Shown: positions 1 through 11,475, numbered from the stretch's first letter. The stretch: DNA of 64,000 bases from Dolomedes plantarius (GCA_907164885.2 OU015496.1:164356941-164420940), one strand, 5' to 3'. The notes: generated from the sequence alone by a model not told the origin. Translations and numbers: made by a program.

Positions 1-145
1 GAAAAAGATCGTTATAACGAGTAGTTTCTATAGCGAAAATCGATAAAAATATAATAATACATTAAAATATAATTCGAACTTTTTGCATCAGTTGTTGTAT
101 TGGAACGGTAGCTATAACGGACAGTCGTTATAACGAGCACCGAAT

Positions 146-150
<5 letters not shown>
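1..150. repeat. Fragment of a pogo-like MITE at the window edge
   Basis: Two copies of a CGTTATAACGAG motif lie near positions 10 and 127, in a style typical of pogo/Tigger-type terminal repeats. The element runs off the left edge, so no full structure can be defined. Only the repeated motif is seen; the family assignment is inferred. Confidence 0.35.

Positions 151-176
<26 letters not shown>
151..176. repeat. (TA)n microsatellite
   Basis: A pure TA tract abuts the left end of the Tigger-like element. A second short (TA)n at 2749-2760 lies at its right end, consistent with insertion into or next to a TA tract. Confidence 0.9.
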
Positions 177-179
<3 letters not shown>

Positions 180-370
180 TGGTACCTCGACTTACGAGTG
201 TCCAAAATTACGATTTTTTTTAGATACAAGCCTCCTCTCGACCAAATTTTTGCTTTGAGTTACGAGCTAAAATTCGGGTTACGAGCCAGTTTCTGATACT
301 CTACCTCTGGTTTGCACAGCGAACGCCCTATATCGTTCTCGTCAAATGAGCACACGGTAAACATGTAATA

Positions 371-555
371 CAGTGGAATCTCGACCGATCGTTCTCGAAT
401 CATCGTTTTCCCGTATGTGTCGTTTATTTCACGCAGTCCCGACAATCATTTTACGTTGTTATGTTCGCGCATCTATCGTTTTACCGCATTTATCGTTCAG
501 TTCAGTCGGAAAACTATAAGACGTCCTTGGAAAACTATAGATCGAGATTCCACTG
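371..555. mobile_element. Palindromic MITE, CAGTGGAATCTCGA family, copy 1
   Basis: The ends are CAGTGGAATCTCGACCGATCG and its inverse ending CGAGATTCCACTG, flanked by TA on both sides. Related copies lie at 26055-26227 and 33521-33603. A TA target and CAGTG ends suggest a pogo/mariner-type MITE. It is nested in the Tigger-like element. Confidence 0.75.
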
Positions 556-583
556 TATTTACAACCTTTATATAAAATCATTA

Positions 584-1409
584 TACAGGGTTCCTATCTA
601 TATCCGTTACACCCCCTTAACTTCTAAACGGTGACAGCTTAGGCCATAAAGTTGGTGTCTAGGTACAGTAAAAAGACTATGCGCTACTCGAGACAACTTA
701 CAACGCGTATGTCAAAATTTTAGCGTTTTATCTCAAAATTTTAGTGTTTTATCTCAAAATTTTAGCGTTTTATCTCAAATTAGCGTTTTATCTCAAAAAC
801 GGTTCGAGATACGGAAAAAAAGTCAATTACTAAGTTGTTCAACATCATCGATTTAGTAGGAAAAGACACCTTGCGCACATCAATACTTAAAACAGAATGT
901 AGAAAATGAATATTTGTTTGGTCACGATTTCGAAAATTGACATGTCATAAAGAGTGAAAGAAAGAAACTGAGACACTTCCCTATCTTCAGGATCCTTTAT
1001 TTATGTTGCTGAAAATGCTCTCCATTAGCAACTGTGCATATTTGCACTCTGGACTGGATTCTCTGGTTTTTCGAGCTTCGCTCGCGTTTCACCACGCCAT
1101 AGCGTTGGAAATCACGACCAAACAAATATTCAATTTTTAAATTCTAATTTGAGTATTAATGTGCGCAAGGTATCTTTTCTTACTAAATTGATGATGCTAG
1201 ACAACTTTGTAACTGACTTTTTTCCCGCATCTCGTATCGTTTTTGAGATAAAAATGCTAATTCCAAAATGTGCCGATAGATGGCGTCGTAAGTTGTGTCA
1301 CCGAGTAGCGCAAGGCCTTTTTACTATACCTAGTTACCACCTTTATGGTCTAAGCTGTCACCGTTTAGAAGTCAAAGGGGGTGCAACGGATATAGGTGGG
1401 AACCCTATA
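584..1409. mobile_element. Fold-back element with ~300-350 bp inverted arms
   Basis: The left arm (about 584-935) is the inverse of the right arm (about 1103-1409). Both carry the same landmarks in mirror order: CAGGGTTCC, ATATCCGTT, CACCCCC, a CGGTGACAGCTTA block and a TTGTTTGGTCACGATT block. A ~165 bp spacer separates the arms. The termini sit at TA dinucleotides. There is no transposase frame. In the left arm a ~21 bp unit is repeated about four times (710-800), whereas the right arm has one. A non-autonomous Tc1/mariner-superfamily or fold-back element is likely. Confidence 0.8.
710..800. repeat. Short tandem repeat, ~21 bp unit x ~4
   Basis: The unit TCAAAATTTTAGCGTTTTA is repeated about four times, the last copy shortened. 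It lies only in the left arm of the fold-back element, so it arose after or during formation of that arm. Confidence 0.85.
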
Positions 1410-1899
1410 CAATAATATGCCTATTATTCTAAGTCTAATTTCCAGTCTTAAACTGAGAGATTAACTCTCGACAATTATCACACGGAGCAGCTTGCTCTGC
1501 CCACACTTGAGTGGCCCTCCAAAACAGAACAGCAACCAACCTCTCACTTCAAAAACATTCTGAAAGGGGGGTGAAAAGATCTCATTGGAGAAGTTTTTAT
1601 CGAAAACCCTGTAGCAGCGGCAACCTTTGTTGACACATACCTCCACTCCTTCCTTGCTATTCTGTAAAATTGGGGCAGAAAGGTTAAGCGGTGTGTGTGA
1701 TGTAGTCTACACATTCTTCGTGCGGGAGACGTAATTGCCTCCATTCCTCATGTGTTGTTCGGAGAACAATATTGAAAAGGCAAACTGGCCGAGGGGTTCA
1801 GCTGTCTTGGCGGCAGATGATCTCCATAGAAAGACCTGTTAATAATGTTTTCTGTTCCAGAGAATCGTACATTTTTCAGGCTAACAAAGACCGGGTGAT
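1410..1899. other. Unassigned sequence inside the nested region
   Basis: No convincing frame or terminal repeat was seen. It may belong to the interrupted Tigger-like element or to the LTR-like segment that follows. Confidence 0.4.
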
Positions 1900-2385
1900 G
1901 GGCCTATGCAGCCTTTCAGCTCCAATTACGGTAAGGTAACTTGGAAAAACATCGTTAACGAGACCGTCCATCAAGAGGCATGGTAGATGTCCAGTTGAAA
2001 GAGGACCGCGGCCGACAAAAGGACCAACTCCGAGATGTCGTTTCAGCCGGAGGGAAAAGTGAGCTGAAAGAGTGGTCAGGAGCGAGATGACGTCAGCGGG
2101 CTAGCGAATTGTCACCAGGAGCGCGAGGCTTTTATAAAGAGGGGATCGCCGACTCGCCAGAGGAGAGAACGCAGAGACACAGGGAGAGAGACCAGGAACC
2201 GGAGAGGATTCTCGAGTGGTTTTGACTGGAGGCTCGGGAGTGGTGATTTAGCTATGAGCTTAGCGAGTTCGTTTTGCACGTGTAAGGTGCCCATCTACTA
2301 CTTGTAAATAACAATGTATATATAGTTGTAGTCCAATAAAGGACATTAAGTTAAACAAGAATCTCTGGTGTCTTGTGTCTCTAAA
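1900..2385 (+). repeat. Candidate solo LTR (promoter plus poly(A) module)
   Basis: A G/A-rich stretch contains a TATA-like TTTTATAAAGAGG near 2130 and a poly(A)-type CCAATAAAGG near 2334. This order is typical of an LTR U3-R-U5. It interrupts sequence that resumes as the 3' part of the Tigger-like element. Exact ends and a target duplication were not found, so boundaries are approximate. Confidence 0.35.
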
Positions 2386-2760
2386 ATGAAGTCAATACTT
2401 TTGCAAGGCGCTGTGGCCATGTTATCACAACCCCTACAGATGAAAGTGTGGAAAGCGTGGAGAAAAGGGCAAAAATCAGTGAATAAGATTCAGTTATTCA
2501 AATCAGCCTTTCTCTTACACCACCTTCAGCATCTTCAAGTCGTTTTAATACAATATTCGTTATTTATAAGTACATTTTTTTTAAATTTAAAAACATGTAA
2601 CAAAATGCGATGTTTTGGGGGCTCTAGAATGGATTAATGGCATTTCTATTCATTTCAATGGGGAAAATTGATTTGGCATACGTGTAATTCAAGTTACGAG
2701 CTCCGCCACGGGACGAATTAAACTCGTAAATTAAGGCACCACTGCAAATATATATATATA

Positions 2761-3656
2761 CAGGGTGATTTTTTTAAAACTGACAGTACTGAGAGTCATC
2801 TGTAGCGAGATCTATCAGCCGGAATTCCACCAAAATTGATACAGGGACTAAGAACGACATGGGAAAGAGTTTCCGTAAGAAAAAAAAAATATTTCCAAAA
2901 GTCGCCGATAGGGGAAGATATAAAATTTGCATAAAAGGTAAGTAAAACATGAAAATACAAATTCACGACTATGTAGTCGACAGCAGCGCCAGTATTTCTA
3001 GCTATAAAGTGCGGAATATGTTGTGCCTTCGCTTTACAGGAGAAAGGGTCATCAGTAGCTTTTTTCCACTTACATGACCACCTCGCTCCCCGGACCTAAC
3101 CCATGTAACATTTTTGTGTGGCGCTATTTAAAGTCTAAGGTGAAACTTGGTGGAGTCTCGAACTTGGCGACCCTAAAGCACAACATATCCCGGACATTGA
3201 TGAACATTCCTGGTGACATGTTACGCTCGGCCGTTGAGAACGTAGTGTTCAGGATGCAATGTGTCGTCCACCAAGACTGTGGTCACATTGAAGGAGGGAG
3301 AAGTGAAATTGCTGCATAAAGTGTTGTTGCAGTGAAATTTCTTTGTTATTCATTTGTCTGCTTACAACCTTTTCGGTATTCATCCCTAAACTTTATAGCC
3401 CGAAATACTGGCGCTGCTGTCGACTAGATAGTCGTGAATTTGTATTTTGATGTTTTACTTGTCTTTTAGGCAAATTCCCGGGTGCGCCGACAACAAGAGC
3501 GACATATCTTCCCCTATTGGCGACTTTTGGACCTTTTTTTTTTCCACGGAAAACTCTTTCCCATGTCGTCCTTAGTCCCTCTATCAATTTTGGAGGAATT
3601 CCGGTTGATAGATCGCGCTACTGATGTCTCTGAGTACTGTTAGTTTTTAAAAAATC

Positions 3657-3660
<4 letters not shown>
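2761..3660 (+). mobile_element. Mariner-superfamily transposon with ~250 bp inverted repeats, internally deleted
   Basis: The left arm (2761-3010) begins CAGGGTGATTTTTTTAAAAC. The right arm (3390-3660) is its diverged inverse, ending AAAAAATCACCC. Both flanks are (TA)n, consistent with a TA target. The right arm carries about 25 extra bases relative to the left. Only the C-terminal part of a transposase gene remains between the arms, so the copy is a deletion derivative and cannot be autonomous. Confidence 0.85.
3035..3319 (+). pseudogene. Transposase C-terminal fragment (IS630/Tc1/mariner superfamily)
   Basis: Conceptual translation shows ERVISSFFPLT, then a stop where a Trp is usual, then PPRSPDLTP. 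This is the block around the third catalytic acidic residue of DDE/D transposases. A frame change follows near 3085-3105. The reading then continues through WRYLKSKVKLGG, and a helical C-terminal region with SAVENVVFRMQ runs to the stop at 3317-3319. The first two catalytic aspartates and the DNA-binding domain are absent. It lies between the long inverted repeats and has the plus orientation of that element. The gene is dead: one nonsense, one frameshift and loss of the N-terminal two thirds. Confidence 0.75.

Positions 3661-3692
<32 letters not shown>
3661..3692. repeat. (TA)n microsatellite
   Basis: A TA tract sits between the right end of the long-TIR element and the next MITE. Confidence 0.9.
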
Positions 3693-3695
<3 letters not shown>

Positions 3696-3838
3696 TCGTT
3701 CCCGGTTAATCAGACCACATCGGGACACGATCATTTTGGTCCTAATAATCGACTAGTCCGATTAAACGAACATGCCCTATGTTGCAAGACGTGATTCGGT
3801 CCGAATAAGCGGCTGGTCCAATTAACCAGAATAGACTG
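3693..3838. mobile_element. MITE, CAGTCG...GGTTAATC family, copy 1
   Basis: The ends CAGTCGTTCCCGGTTAATC and CAATTAACCAGAATAGACTG are imperfect inverted repeats flanked by TA. A second member of the family is at 62121-62290. The internal motif CCGAATAAGCGGCTGG also recurs there. A pogo-type MITE is likely from the CAG ends and TA target. Confidence 0.7.
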
Positions 3839-3979
<141 letters not shown>

Positions 3980-5039
3980 GATATGGTCTATCTAATACAC
4001 AACATATATAATTATTCCATTTGTGCCTTAACTAATTTTAATGAATAACTACACCAATCTCAAGAGGCGAAAGTAGAATTCCGCTTTCTTTCAGCGAAAA
4101 GCAGAACAGCAGAAGAGTCTCTCGCCCTTTATTCCTGAACCCAGAATCAGGACATTTAATTAACACACAATGTCCTTTCGACCGGGCCTGGCTCGGCTTC
4201 TGCACCCATCTCGAACAAGAACCTCTTCCTATTGCGCCATCCTTCGGCGAAACAATGGTCGGACGCAACTGGACGCAGCACAGATCGAAGTTTACGACTC
4301 TTTTTAATTCGGTTCGAGAAGGGGGGATTAGCAGAGTGAAAACTTAAGCCGTGTAACGGTTTATGTTAGGGACTCGCGGCGAAACCTTTGCCAATAATCT
4401 TTTAGGAATTAATATATTAGAGAATTTTGATTAGTTTTATGCGTTTCCTTTTCCGTAATCCCATTGTTTGGTTGGAAACGAAATCGGCCGTTTTCGTCAC
4501 AGGCGTTTTAATTCCGCGGGATCTCTTATGTACGAGGGAGCGTGTAATCTGGGTATTGAATGTCCGTTTTCGAAAAGTAGGTTTATGCTGATAGCAGATT
4601 AATTATTAATATGCGGAATCCCCGAATCTTTATTGGATTTTCGTTTTGTGTGGCTGCAAAGAAATATGCCAGATTTTAGAGGAAATGTTTCCAGTCATGT
4701 GCTCCGAGCTTGGATATGTTAACTTTTAGCGATTTGTTAGTAAATATGATAATAATTATCACTTGATAAAATTTATAGAGCTCGTAACACAGGAACACAC
4801 AACATCTAAAGACTAAAAAATAACAAAAATTCTTAAAAGTTTTCAAATTAATTGTCATCGTCTGTTGATTATTTTCAGAGATGATCTGATGATAATTATG
4901 TTCTATGATGCAATGGTCGGCAATATATAATTACCATCTTCTTAAAATCTACAATAAAAGTTTGAATTTAAACATCGTTATGGGCTGTAACGTTGTAGGT
5001 CTTCTCGTCGTGCACTTTTGGTGATTCTAAATCTGCTAT
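3980..5039. other. AT-rich sequence with no recognised feature
   Basis: Frames on both strands are short and lack recognisable motifs. Nothing supported was seen. Confidence 0.5.
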
Positions 5040-7560
5040 TGCTTTGTCGATTCTCTTAGGCTTTTGTTTTAAGCCTGAAATACCTCTTTTAAATCTTCCT
5101 TTAAAGATTTTGAGACGTATTATTGTCCTTTCGTCCAATGCTGGAAGTCTCTCATCTGAAAATTGCAACCGGACTGTGGCTTTTTTAATTAAGTACGATT
5201 GGGTTGTATTTGCTTTGATGGAATGCAACTTTACAAGAGAATCTTAAAATTACCGAAGTTTTCTGGATACTACCTAAAGTTACTGCCTAAATCTATATAC
5301 AGAGTAGAATTCTTGTTGGTTAAGCGTAATTTACCATCGACTTTCAAAATAACCAGTGATCTTTCCTTTGAAAATGGAAATGAAATCACTAAATTTGACG
5401 TTTGGAAGTCTGAAGGTCACTTTAAAATATACACATGCTACAGCCTACCTGGGAATACAAGGCTGAAATTCTAAAGCATCGGCATTTTTGAAAAATGAAA
5501 GAAAAAAGCCTTTGCTATAGTGATTTCAACGTTCACAGTTTCCGCTGGAGTTATTATGATTTAAATAGTTCTTGTAAAGTCATGGAGGACAAACTCAACA
5601 CAGATGGAATTAATTTGATTCATCACTCAACTGATGTTCTGACATATCCGTATTATCAGGGTAGCGCAACCATTCCTAACTTTGTTAAAGCCTCTGGTGA
5701 TCTCTAAGAAAATCCGAAAAGAGAAATCCTTTGAGACTCTTATTGGTTCGGGTCACCACATCCTCATTACTTTATTTGCAGGGACAAAATCCCTTCTGAA
5801 AACCAGACTTTCTCGTGAAATAGCCGAAACTTCAAAAATGTGAACTGGAAAGCTTATTCTGAACAAAGTTTCAGCGATACTCACAGTCAACAAAGGTTGT
5901 TCCAAGAATGTATAGACACAGATTTTAAGAGCTTTTTCAATGTCCCTCTAAAAATAGCAAAGAAATGGATACCAAGAGGAATGAAAATGAAGTATAAACC
6001 TTTTTTGAACGATACCATAGAGACTTTAAACAATAACAGTATTCTGATCCATAACATTGAGGAGCAAATTAAGAGGCCTGAAAATATCCTAAGCTGGAAG
6101 AAAATGTGTGGGAACTTTAAAAAAAAGAAATCTATAAAGCAACGTGAAAGTGTTTTGATTTGTTATTAGAAAGATCGATTATAGAACATATAGTAAAAAG
6201 ACTCCTAAATTTGCTAACGACTTAAAGAAGTCTCCCTTGGATTGTGGGAGGGAAGTTTTAATTGTTATTGGAAAAACTTTATCCGATAACAAATAGATTT
6301 CAATTGATTTTATATCCGTTTACACGGGAACTAAGGAACTTGACAAGAATCTGAAACGGAAACAAGTTTTAAGGAATGATCAGACAATCCATATCTGGAG
6401 CTGCTACTAGACAAAAGATTTTTTCCGCTGATTATACCATTATGGAACTTAACAATACCGTGCGGTACTTAAAGATCTCTTAGAGTTTGGGTCCTGATAT
6501 TATCCCTCCAGAATGCTTAAAGTGTTTTAGATAAAATTACCATCTTGTACCCTTGAAGCTAACATCAAATGGAAACTGCGCATGCTATCCGAAAAAAATC
6601 TGTTGTGTTGCCAATATACAAACTTACAAATATGTTGCGTTGTCATAGGCCAATCGCGCTCACAAACATTTAAGCTATAATTATGGAGCGAGTAAATGCA
6701 TTGAAACTTGCATGGCTTCATCAGACAAATAACTTCCCCTCCCCGATTCAAACAGGCTTTAGACGCTTACATTCCACTATTCAGCAAGTAGTTTATTTAA
6801 CTCAGGACATTATGGATGTCCTTGACAATCGAAGATCCCCTTTGAGTACTTTTATAGACTAAGTCTGCCTATAATAGAGTCTGGAGAATAAAGACTATTC
6901 AAAAGTTGCTAAATCTTAGAGTGAAAAGAAATATAATTACTTGGTTAAAAGATTTTCTGGATCAGAGATTCTGCAACCTTAAATACGAAAATGTTTTATA
7001 AAATATAGGCAAATGGAAAAAGGTCTCCTTCAGAGGGTTACTCTAAGTTCTATTCTCTTTAACGTCTTTATAAATCACTTTCCTGATGGTTTGGAATCTG
7101 AAGATAAAACTCATATTGTTCTTTTAGCTGATAACTTTGCTGGGCGGTTATCGAACGACACCAGGAAGGTTTAAATGATTCTCATAACAGAGTTCTAAAA
7201 CGACTGGAAACTTAGTGTAAGGATAATGGGGTGATTGCAGACCAAACAAAGACTACTTGTCAGTCATTTGCCTTAAACAGAAAATGTTTTTAAGCTTAAT
7301 TATATTATTGTGGAATAAGAAACTAATTTGTAGATTCCACTAACCCGGGTTGGGCTTTCAATCCCCCTTCAAATTGGACGAAACATTTTAAGCATGTTGA
7401 GATTATGATCGAGAAGCGATTGCCATAGCGTAAAAGGCTCGCTGGTTTGCTAATGGGGATGTAGTCGAAGCACCCTAAACACAACTTATTAACTCTTAAT
7501 TCAACAGACTTTCTTTACTGTTTTGAGACATTTATCACGACTTAATGTACAGCCTTTATA
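5040..7560 (+). pseudogene. Decayed non-LTR retrotransposon (jockey/CR1-type LINE), endonuclease plus reverse transcriptase
   Basis: Conceptual translation, patched across many stops and frameshifts, gives the order expected of the single ORF2 of jockey/CR1-type LINEs. An AP-endonuclease N-terminal block (LSSNAGSLSSE, about 5125-5160) is followed by FDVWKSEGHFKIYTCYSLPG (about 5393-5455). The endonuclease motif SDFNVHS is at about 5520, and HHSTDVLTYPYYQG at about 5620-5660. A linker contains IPRGMKMKYKPF (about 5970). Reverse transcriptase blocks include RPIALTN (about 6650), SPIQTGFRRLHST (about 6740-6780) and LLADNFAG (about 7120), where the usual F/YADD is altered. A C-terminal segment with WTKHFKHVE lies near 7390. 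No ORF1 was found, so the copy is 5'-truncated. The density of stops makes it an old, dead insertion. Confidence 0.75.
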
Positions 7561-9295
7561 AATTTATACACCATGACCATAGCGACGTACTGAATTTAAA
7601 ACCATCCATCTTCGAGGTTATTACCATGTTTTTATTAACTTGCTTTCTTGTTTGTTTGTATGTGTGTTTGTCCCTTACAAATCTTGCAATCGATTTTTAA
7701 CTAACTTCCCGACTAGCTAGACATTTGAAACTTTTAGAATAGCTCAGAACACGATGACAATGCATTATTTTAATACTTTTAGCCATCTTTAAGCAGAATT
7801 GAATCCCTTTTCAGTTAATTTTGTTTTGTAGAATGGTGCATCCATCTATCGCCAGGACGGGAACGAAAAGTTAAACGCAAGTTAACTTCCAATTAACTTC
7901 ATTTTCTTTCAAGTTGATGGGATAATTCATCAAAAAAAAATTTAAAAAGCATTTATTAATACATAGAATTGTCAAGTTTATATGATTCAACAGAAATTTT
8001 AAAAACATGGTACATAAAAAGTTCTTTTTACCTTGTAATTATTTTTATTGATGTCAATATGTGAGAGCTGGCACTCTGGCGTTTATGTAAGGTGATGTGG
8101 CACCAATCGGGTTGCGATTTTTCGATAACCAGGTTAATTTTCCACAACGTGCAAAACTTTAATTGGGGTATGGTCGAATTTCTGTTTCTATCTTTCCCAC
8201 TGTCCATTATCGATCTGATTCTAGTAAAGGATGCAGCAAATGGTCTCGAGAATTCCTGGACTTGCCTCATATTCCCCACTTTCATGACTTAAATCTTAAA
8301 AATGCTGTCACCCGTCGCACCAAAGTTCTGTAGTATAATGTTTTCTTCCCTCTTTTTGTTCGGAAACCTTAATCATATTCTGAAGTCTGTCGTATTTGCC
8401 CTTATTCAGTTCTAAAGCCCAATGTTCTAGGTTAAAAAACGTCTTAGGACTGTCCAGTTCTCCAAACAACCTGTAACGCCACTTTCTTTATACCTTACAA
8501 GCGCACAACTGGAGACGCTGTACACCAGGGATGTCAAATTTGCGGCCCGGCCAATATATTGGAATATATATAATATCCCTCCAATATATTGGAGAAGAGA
8601 TGTCAAGTGTCAGGACGTAAACATTAAATTTTCCTGTTCTTTTGTATATGTTTATTATAATGTATTATTTAAAATGCACCTACGTTTCTATTAATATTGA
8701 TTTTTTTTGCGACCGTCGGAGCGATGCGCATCGCAATGAGGTTTTGCTGCTATTTTAATTTCGAGGGGGTCCGAGACACATTTTATAAAATTGTTTATTT
8801 ATAGAGTTAAAATTCTGAATTTATTTGCTATGATTAACCATATAATTTGTAAACAAAATCACATCATAAAACTTCTCACAAAGTTTTTAAAACTTTTAAA
8901 ATTTAAATTTTTTTTAAAAAGTGGGGTAATTTATAACTCGAAACATGATTTGTCGAATTTCAAAATTTTTTCATTTAATTAAGCAGGAATATATAAGTTT
9001 TAACTTTGATTCGGCGTTTTTTAAAATATTAATTAAAAAAAATTAAAAATATATAGAGAAAAACTTACATTTTAAAAATTATGTTTTCAAAAGCAAATAT
9101 TTTTTTTCAAATTTGCTGAATTAAAATTAAAGTAAAATAATTGAAAAAGACATGTTCCAAGTTTGAACCATTTATCTTTAACGGTTCTTGACTTATAAAA
9201 ATTTAAAGATGAGACATGGTGAAAAAAAACCATCATGCAGAAAAACGCATTTACAGATTTAAACAAAGATTAGCTGCTATTAGAATGTTCAAATA

Positions 9296-9296
<1 letters not shown>
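7561..9296. other. AT-rich sequence, largely featureless
   Basis: No intact gene was seen. At 8272-8515 a plus-strand reading contains HFHDLNLKNAVTRR and, in another frame, NLNHILKSV, faintly reminiscent of a LINE 3' end; support is too weak to call. Around 8526-8620 is a GATGTCAAATTTGCGGCCCG motif with a local palindrome of CCAATATATTGG units, possibly a hAT-like fragment. Confidence 0.4.

Positions 9297-9351
<55 letters not shown>
9297..9351. repeat. (AAT)n microsatellite
   Basis: About 18 tandem copies of the trinucleotide AAT/ATA. Confidence 0.95.
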
Positions 9352-9352
<1 letters not shown>

Positions 9353-9930
9353 TATTCTGTTCTAATTACGATATAAACATGATTTAAACGTTATTTTAAA
9401 AAAGAACACAAAATGTTTTAATGCAATAATTTTTTTTTCGAAAATTTGAAGAATTTTGCGTCCTAAACTCCCTTAAACTTGCGTAAAATGTTGTGACGAC
9501 CACCTGTGTGAGACAAGAACGTATATGACTCACCAAACCTTGAGCACGGTGTTCAAAGGAGCCAAAATGCCCCAAATGAGCTACTCCGGGGATTTCCAAC
9601 GATTTTTCGTTCATATTTCCCCTTTTCTGTCTGAGGTCAACATTATAGTAGGTACATTGGCCTAGATATATTTTAATTTTATTCTTTTTATTTTATTTGT
9701 GTGTGTGTGTGTTTGTTTTGTTTTCGATGATGCTGATTTTTTTTTTTTCTTTGAGAAATATAGTCATGCATTTGACCTGCGGTCCATAATCGTTTGAATT
9801 TGTTTCAGTTGTTTGGAATTAATCTTCAGGGGAAGATGATACTCCACTGGTAACCAGTTGCGGCTCCAGTCAAGACATTTGGAGGGGGCAACGTCGGCTC
9901 TTAGGGCTATGCATATATATATATATATAT
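9352..9930. other. No gene seen; short (TA)n at the right end
   Basis: Simple GT- and T-rich runs occur near 9700-9750. A (TA)n tract at 9912-9930 leads directly into the Tc1 element. Confidence 0.5.
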
Positions 9931-11342
9931 ACACTGCTGGCCACTGTAAATGCAACACCCTGAAGGAAACACGCAAATAACATGAAATTTACAACATGCA
10001 TTAGCGGAGGTGAGATATGCAAATGATTAGAATTTCAGCGCAAACGCACATCACGCGCGCCTGTGGTGCCACTTCAAAGCGCTATTTAAGGCTTGGAGAT
10101 TTCGACGATTTCAAGTTCGGCAATTGTGTTTTTCTTGTGGTTTTTTCAAAAAAAACGATCAATTATGCCTCGTCGAAACAGCGATCATCTTTTGATCAAG
10201 TATCCGAGTTCGACAGAGGAAGGATAGTGGCCTACCGAGATTGTGGATTAACTTCCAGGGAAATCGGTAGTCGTGTTCGACGAAACCAAACAACTGTAAT
10301 GCGGATATGTGATCGTTGGATGCAGGAGGGTACGACGGACCGGCGTGTTCGATCGCATCCACCTCAGCGCACCACTTCACGTGATGACAGGCAAATTGTG
10401 CACATGGCAGTGACGGATCGGTCAGTCACATCACGAACCATAGCACAGCACATGCAGTCTGTAACGCAAAATCCAGTATCTGCGCGTACCATTCGACGCC
10501 GTTTACAGCAGAGTGGTCTGTCCGCAAGACGTCCATTGCTTAGTCTACCCTTGACGCAGAACCACAGACGTCTCCGCCGCCAATGATGCGATGACAGAAG
10601 GATGTGGACGGCAGAATGGAATGAAATTGTCTTTACTGACGAGTCACGCTTCTGTCTGCAACACCACGATGGTCGCATTCGAGTCTGGAGACACCGTGAA
10701 GAGAGGATGCTGAACAGCTGCGTTATGCACCGCCACACTGGTCCTGCACCGGGTATTATGGTATGGGGCGGTATTGGATATCACTCTCGCACACCTCTAG
10801 TACGCATTGCCGGTACTTTAAACAGCCAGCGCTACATCTCCGAGGTGTTGGAGCCAGTTGTCCTTCCTTACCTTCAGGGCTTGCCCACAGCCATATTTCA
10901 ACAGGATAATGCGCGACCACACGTGGCACGCATTGTCCAACGGTTCTTCGTCAATCGCCAGATTGAATTGCTTCCCTGGCCGCCTCGCTCTCTGGATCTT
11001 TCGCCGATAGAAAACATGTGGTCCATGGTTGCTCTACGATTGACCCAGATTCCATCCCCAGCTACCACAGCAGATCAACTTTGGCAACGTGTGGAAGCTG
11101 CTTGGTCTGCTGTACCGCAAGAACTCATCTAAAGTCTCTTTGAATCAATGCCGAGGCGTGTGGCAGCGGTGATCTCCAACAATGGCGGCTACTCTGGCTA
11201 CTGATTTTGGCAGGAACCACACTTCACAGAAATCTATAAATTTAATCATTTGATACTTGGTTAACATGTCATCTACAAAATAAATTTTGTTGTGATATCT
11301 CCTGTCTTTCTTGGTGTTGCAATTTGGGTGGCCAGCAGTGTA
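9931..11342 (+). mobile_element. Tc1-like DNA transposon with terminal inverted repeats
   Basis: The left end reads ACACTGCTGGCCACTGTAAA and leads into TGCAACACC. The right end carries the inverse, GGTGTTGC through GGTGGCCAGCAGTGT. Both ends sit at TATA, consistent with the TA target of the Tc1/mariner superfamily. Total length is about 1.4 kb. The interior holds one transposase reading frame on the plus strand, which is disrupted. The TIRs are well matched apart from a small internal difference, so the copy is not very old. Confidence 0.9.
10165..11204 (+). pseudogene. Tc1-like transposase (DD34E), inactivated
   Basis: This is the transposase that would cut and rejoin the ends of the surrounding element. 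The likely original start is ATG 10165 (MPRRNSD). The frame shifts between about 10175 and 10195, after which FDQVSEFDRGRIVAYRD begins the paired helix-turn-helix DNA-binding region (to about 10540). An in-frame TGA at 10584-10586 sits where the family has a Trp (RRQ-stop-CDDRRMWTAEW). The catalytic domain follows: first Asp in FTDES (codon 10638), second Asp in QQDNARPH (codon 10905), and Glu in SPIEN (codon 11010), with 34 residues between the last two. A second nonsense TAA is at 11130-11132, and reading then continues to TGA 11202-11204. All three catalytic residues are intact, so decay is recent relative to the other transposases. Roughly 345 residues is the normal family size. Confidence 0.9.
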
Positions 11343-11475
11343 TATAATAACGTCATAAATTCGTGCAAAGTTCAAAAATTTGTAATAAAAGAAATAATGC
11401 TAGGAAAAATTTTCTGTTTGTGCGAATAGGATCAGAGGGACATTGGATTTTTTTCCATGTAAAAAAAAAAAAAAA

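Larger units (their letters stand above)
177..2744. mobile_element. Tigger/pogo-like DNA transposon, disrupted by nested insertions
   Basis: The left end starts CAGTGGTACCTCGACTTACG, and the reverse complement of the right end starts CAGTGGTGCCTTAATTTACG. These imperfect inverted termini are flanked by TA. The interior is interrupted by a palindromic MITE (371-555), a fold-back element (584-1409) and an LTR-like segment (roughly 1900-2385). Near the right end, at about 2430-2487, a short frame ends in TDESVESVEKRAKISE-stop. This could be the C-terminus of the original transposase, but that is a weak inference. No complete transposase remains. Confidence 0.5.

Noticed and set aside
8272..8515. 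Possible LINE 3' end
   Set aside because: Only short, frame-broken resemblances (HFHDLNLKNAVTRR, NLNHILKSV); too weak to annotate without a profile search.
10159..10738. Minus-strand frames overlapping the Tc1 transposase
   Set aside because: Shadows of the plus-strand transposase codons; the DDE motifs and helix-turn-helix are on the plus strand.
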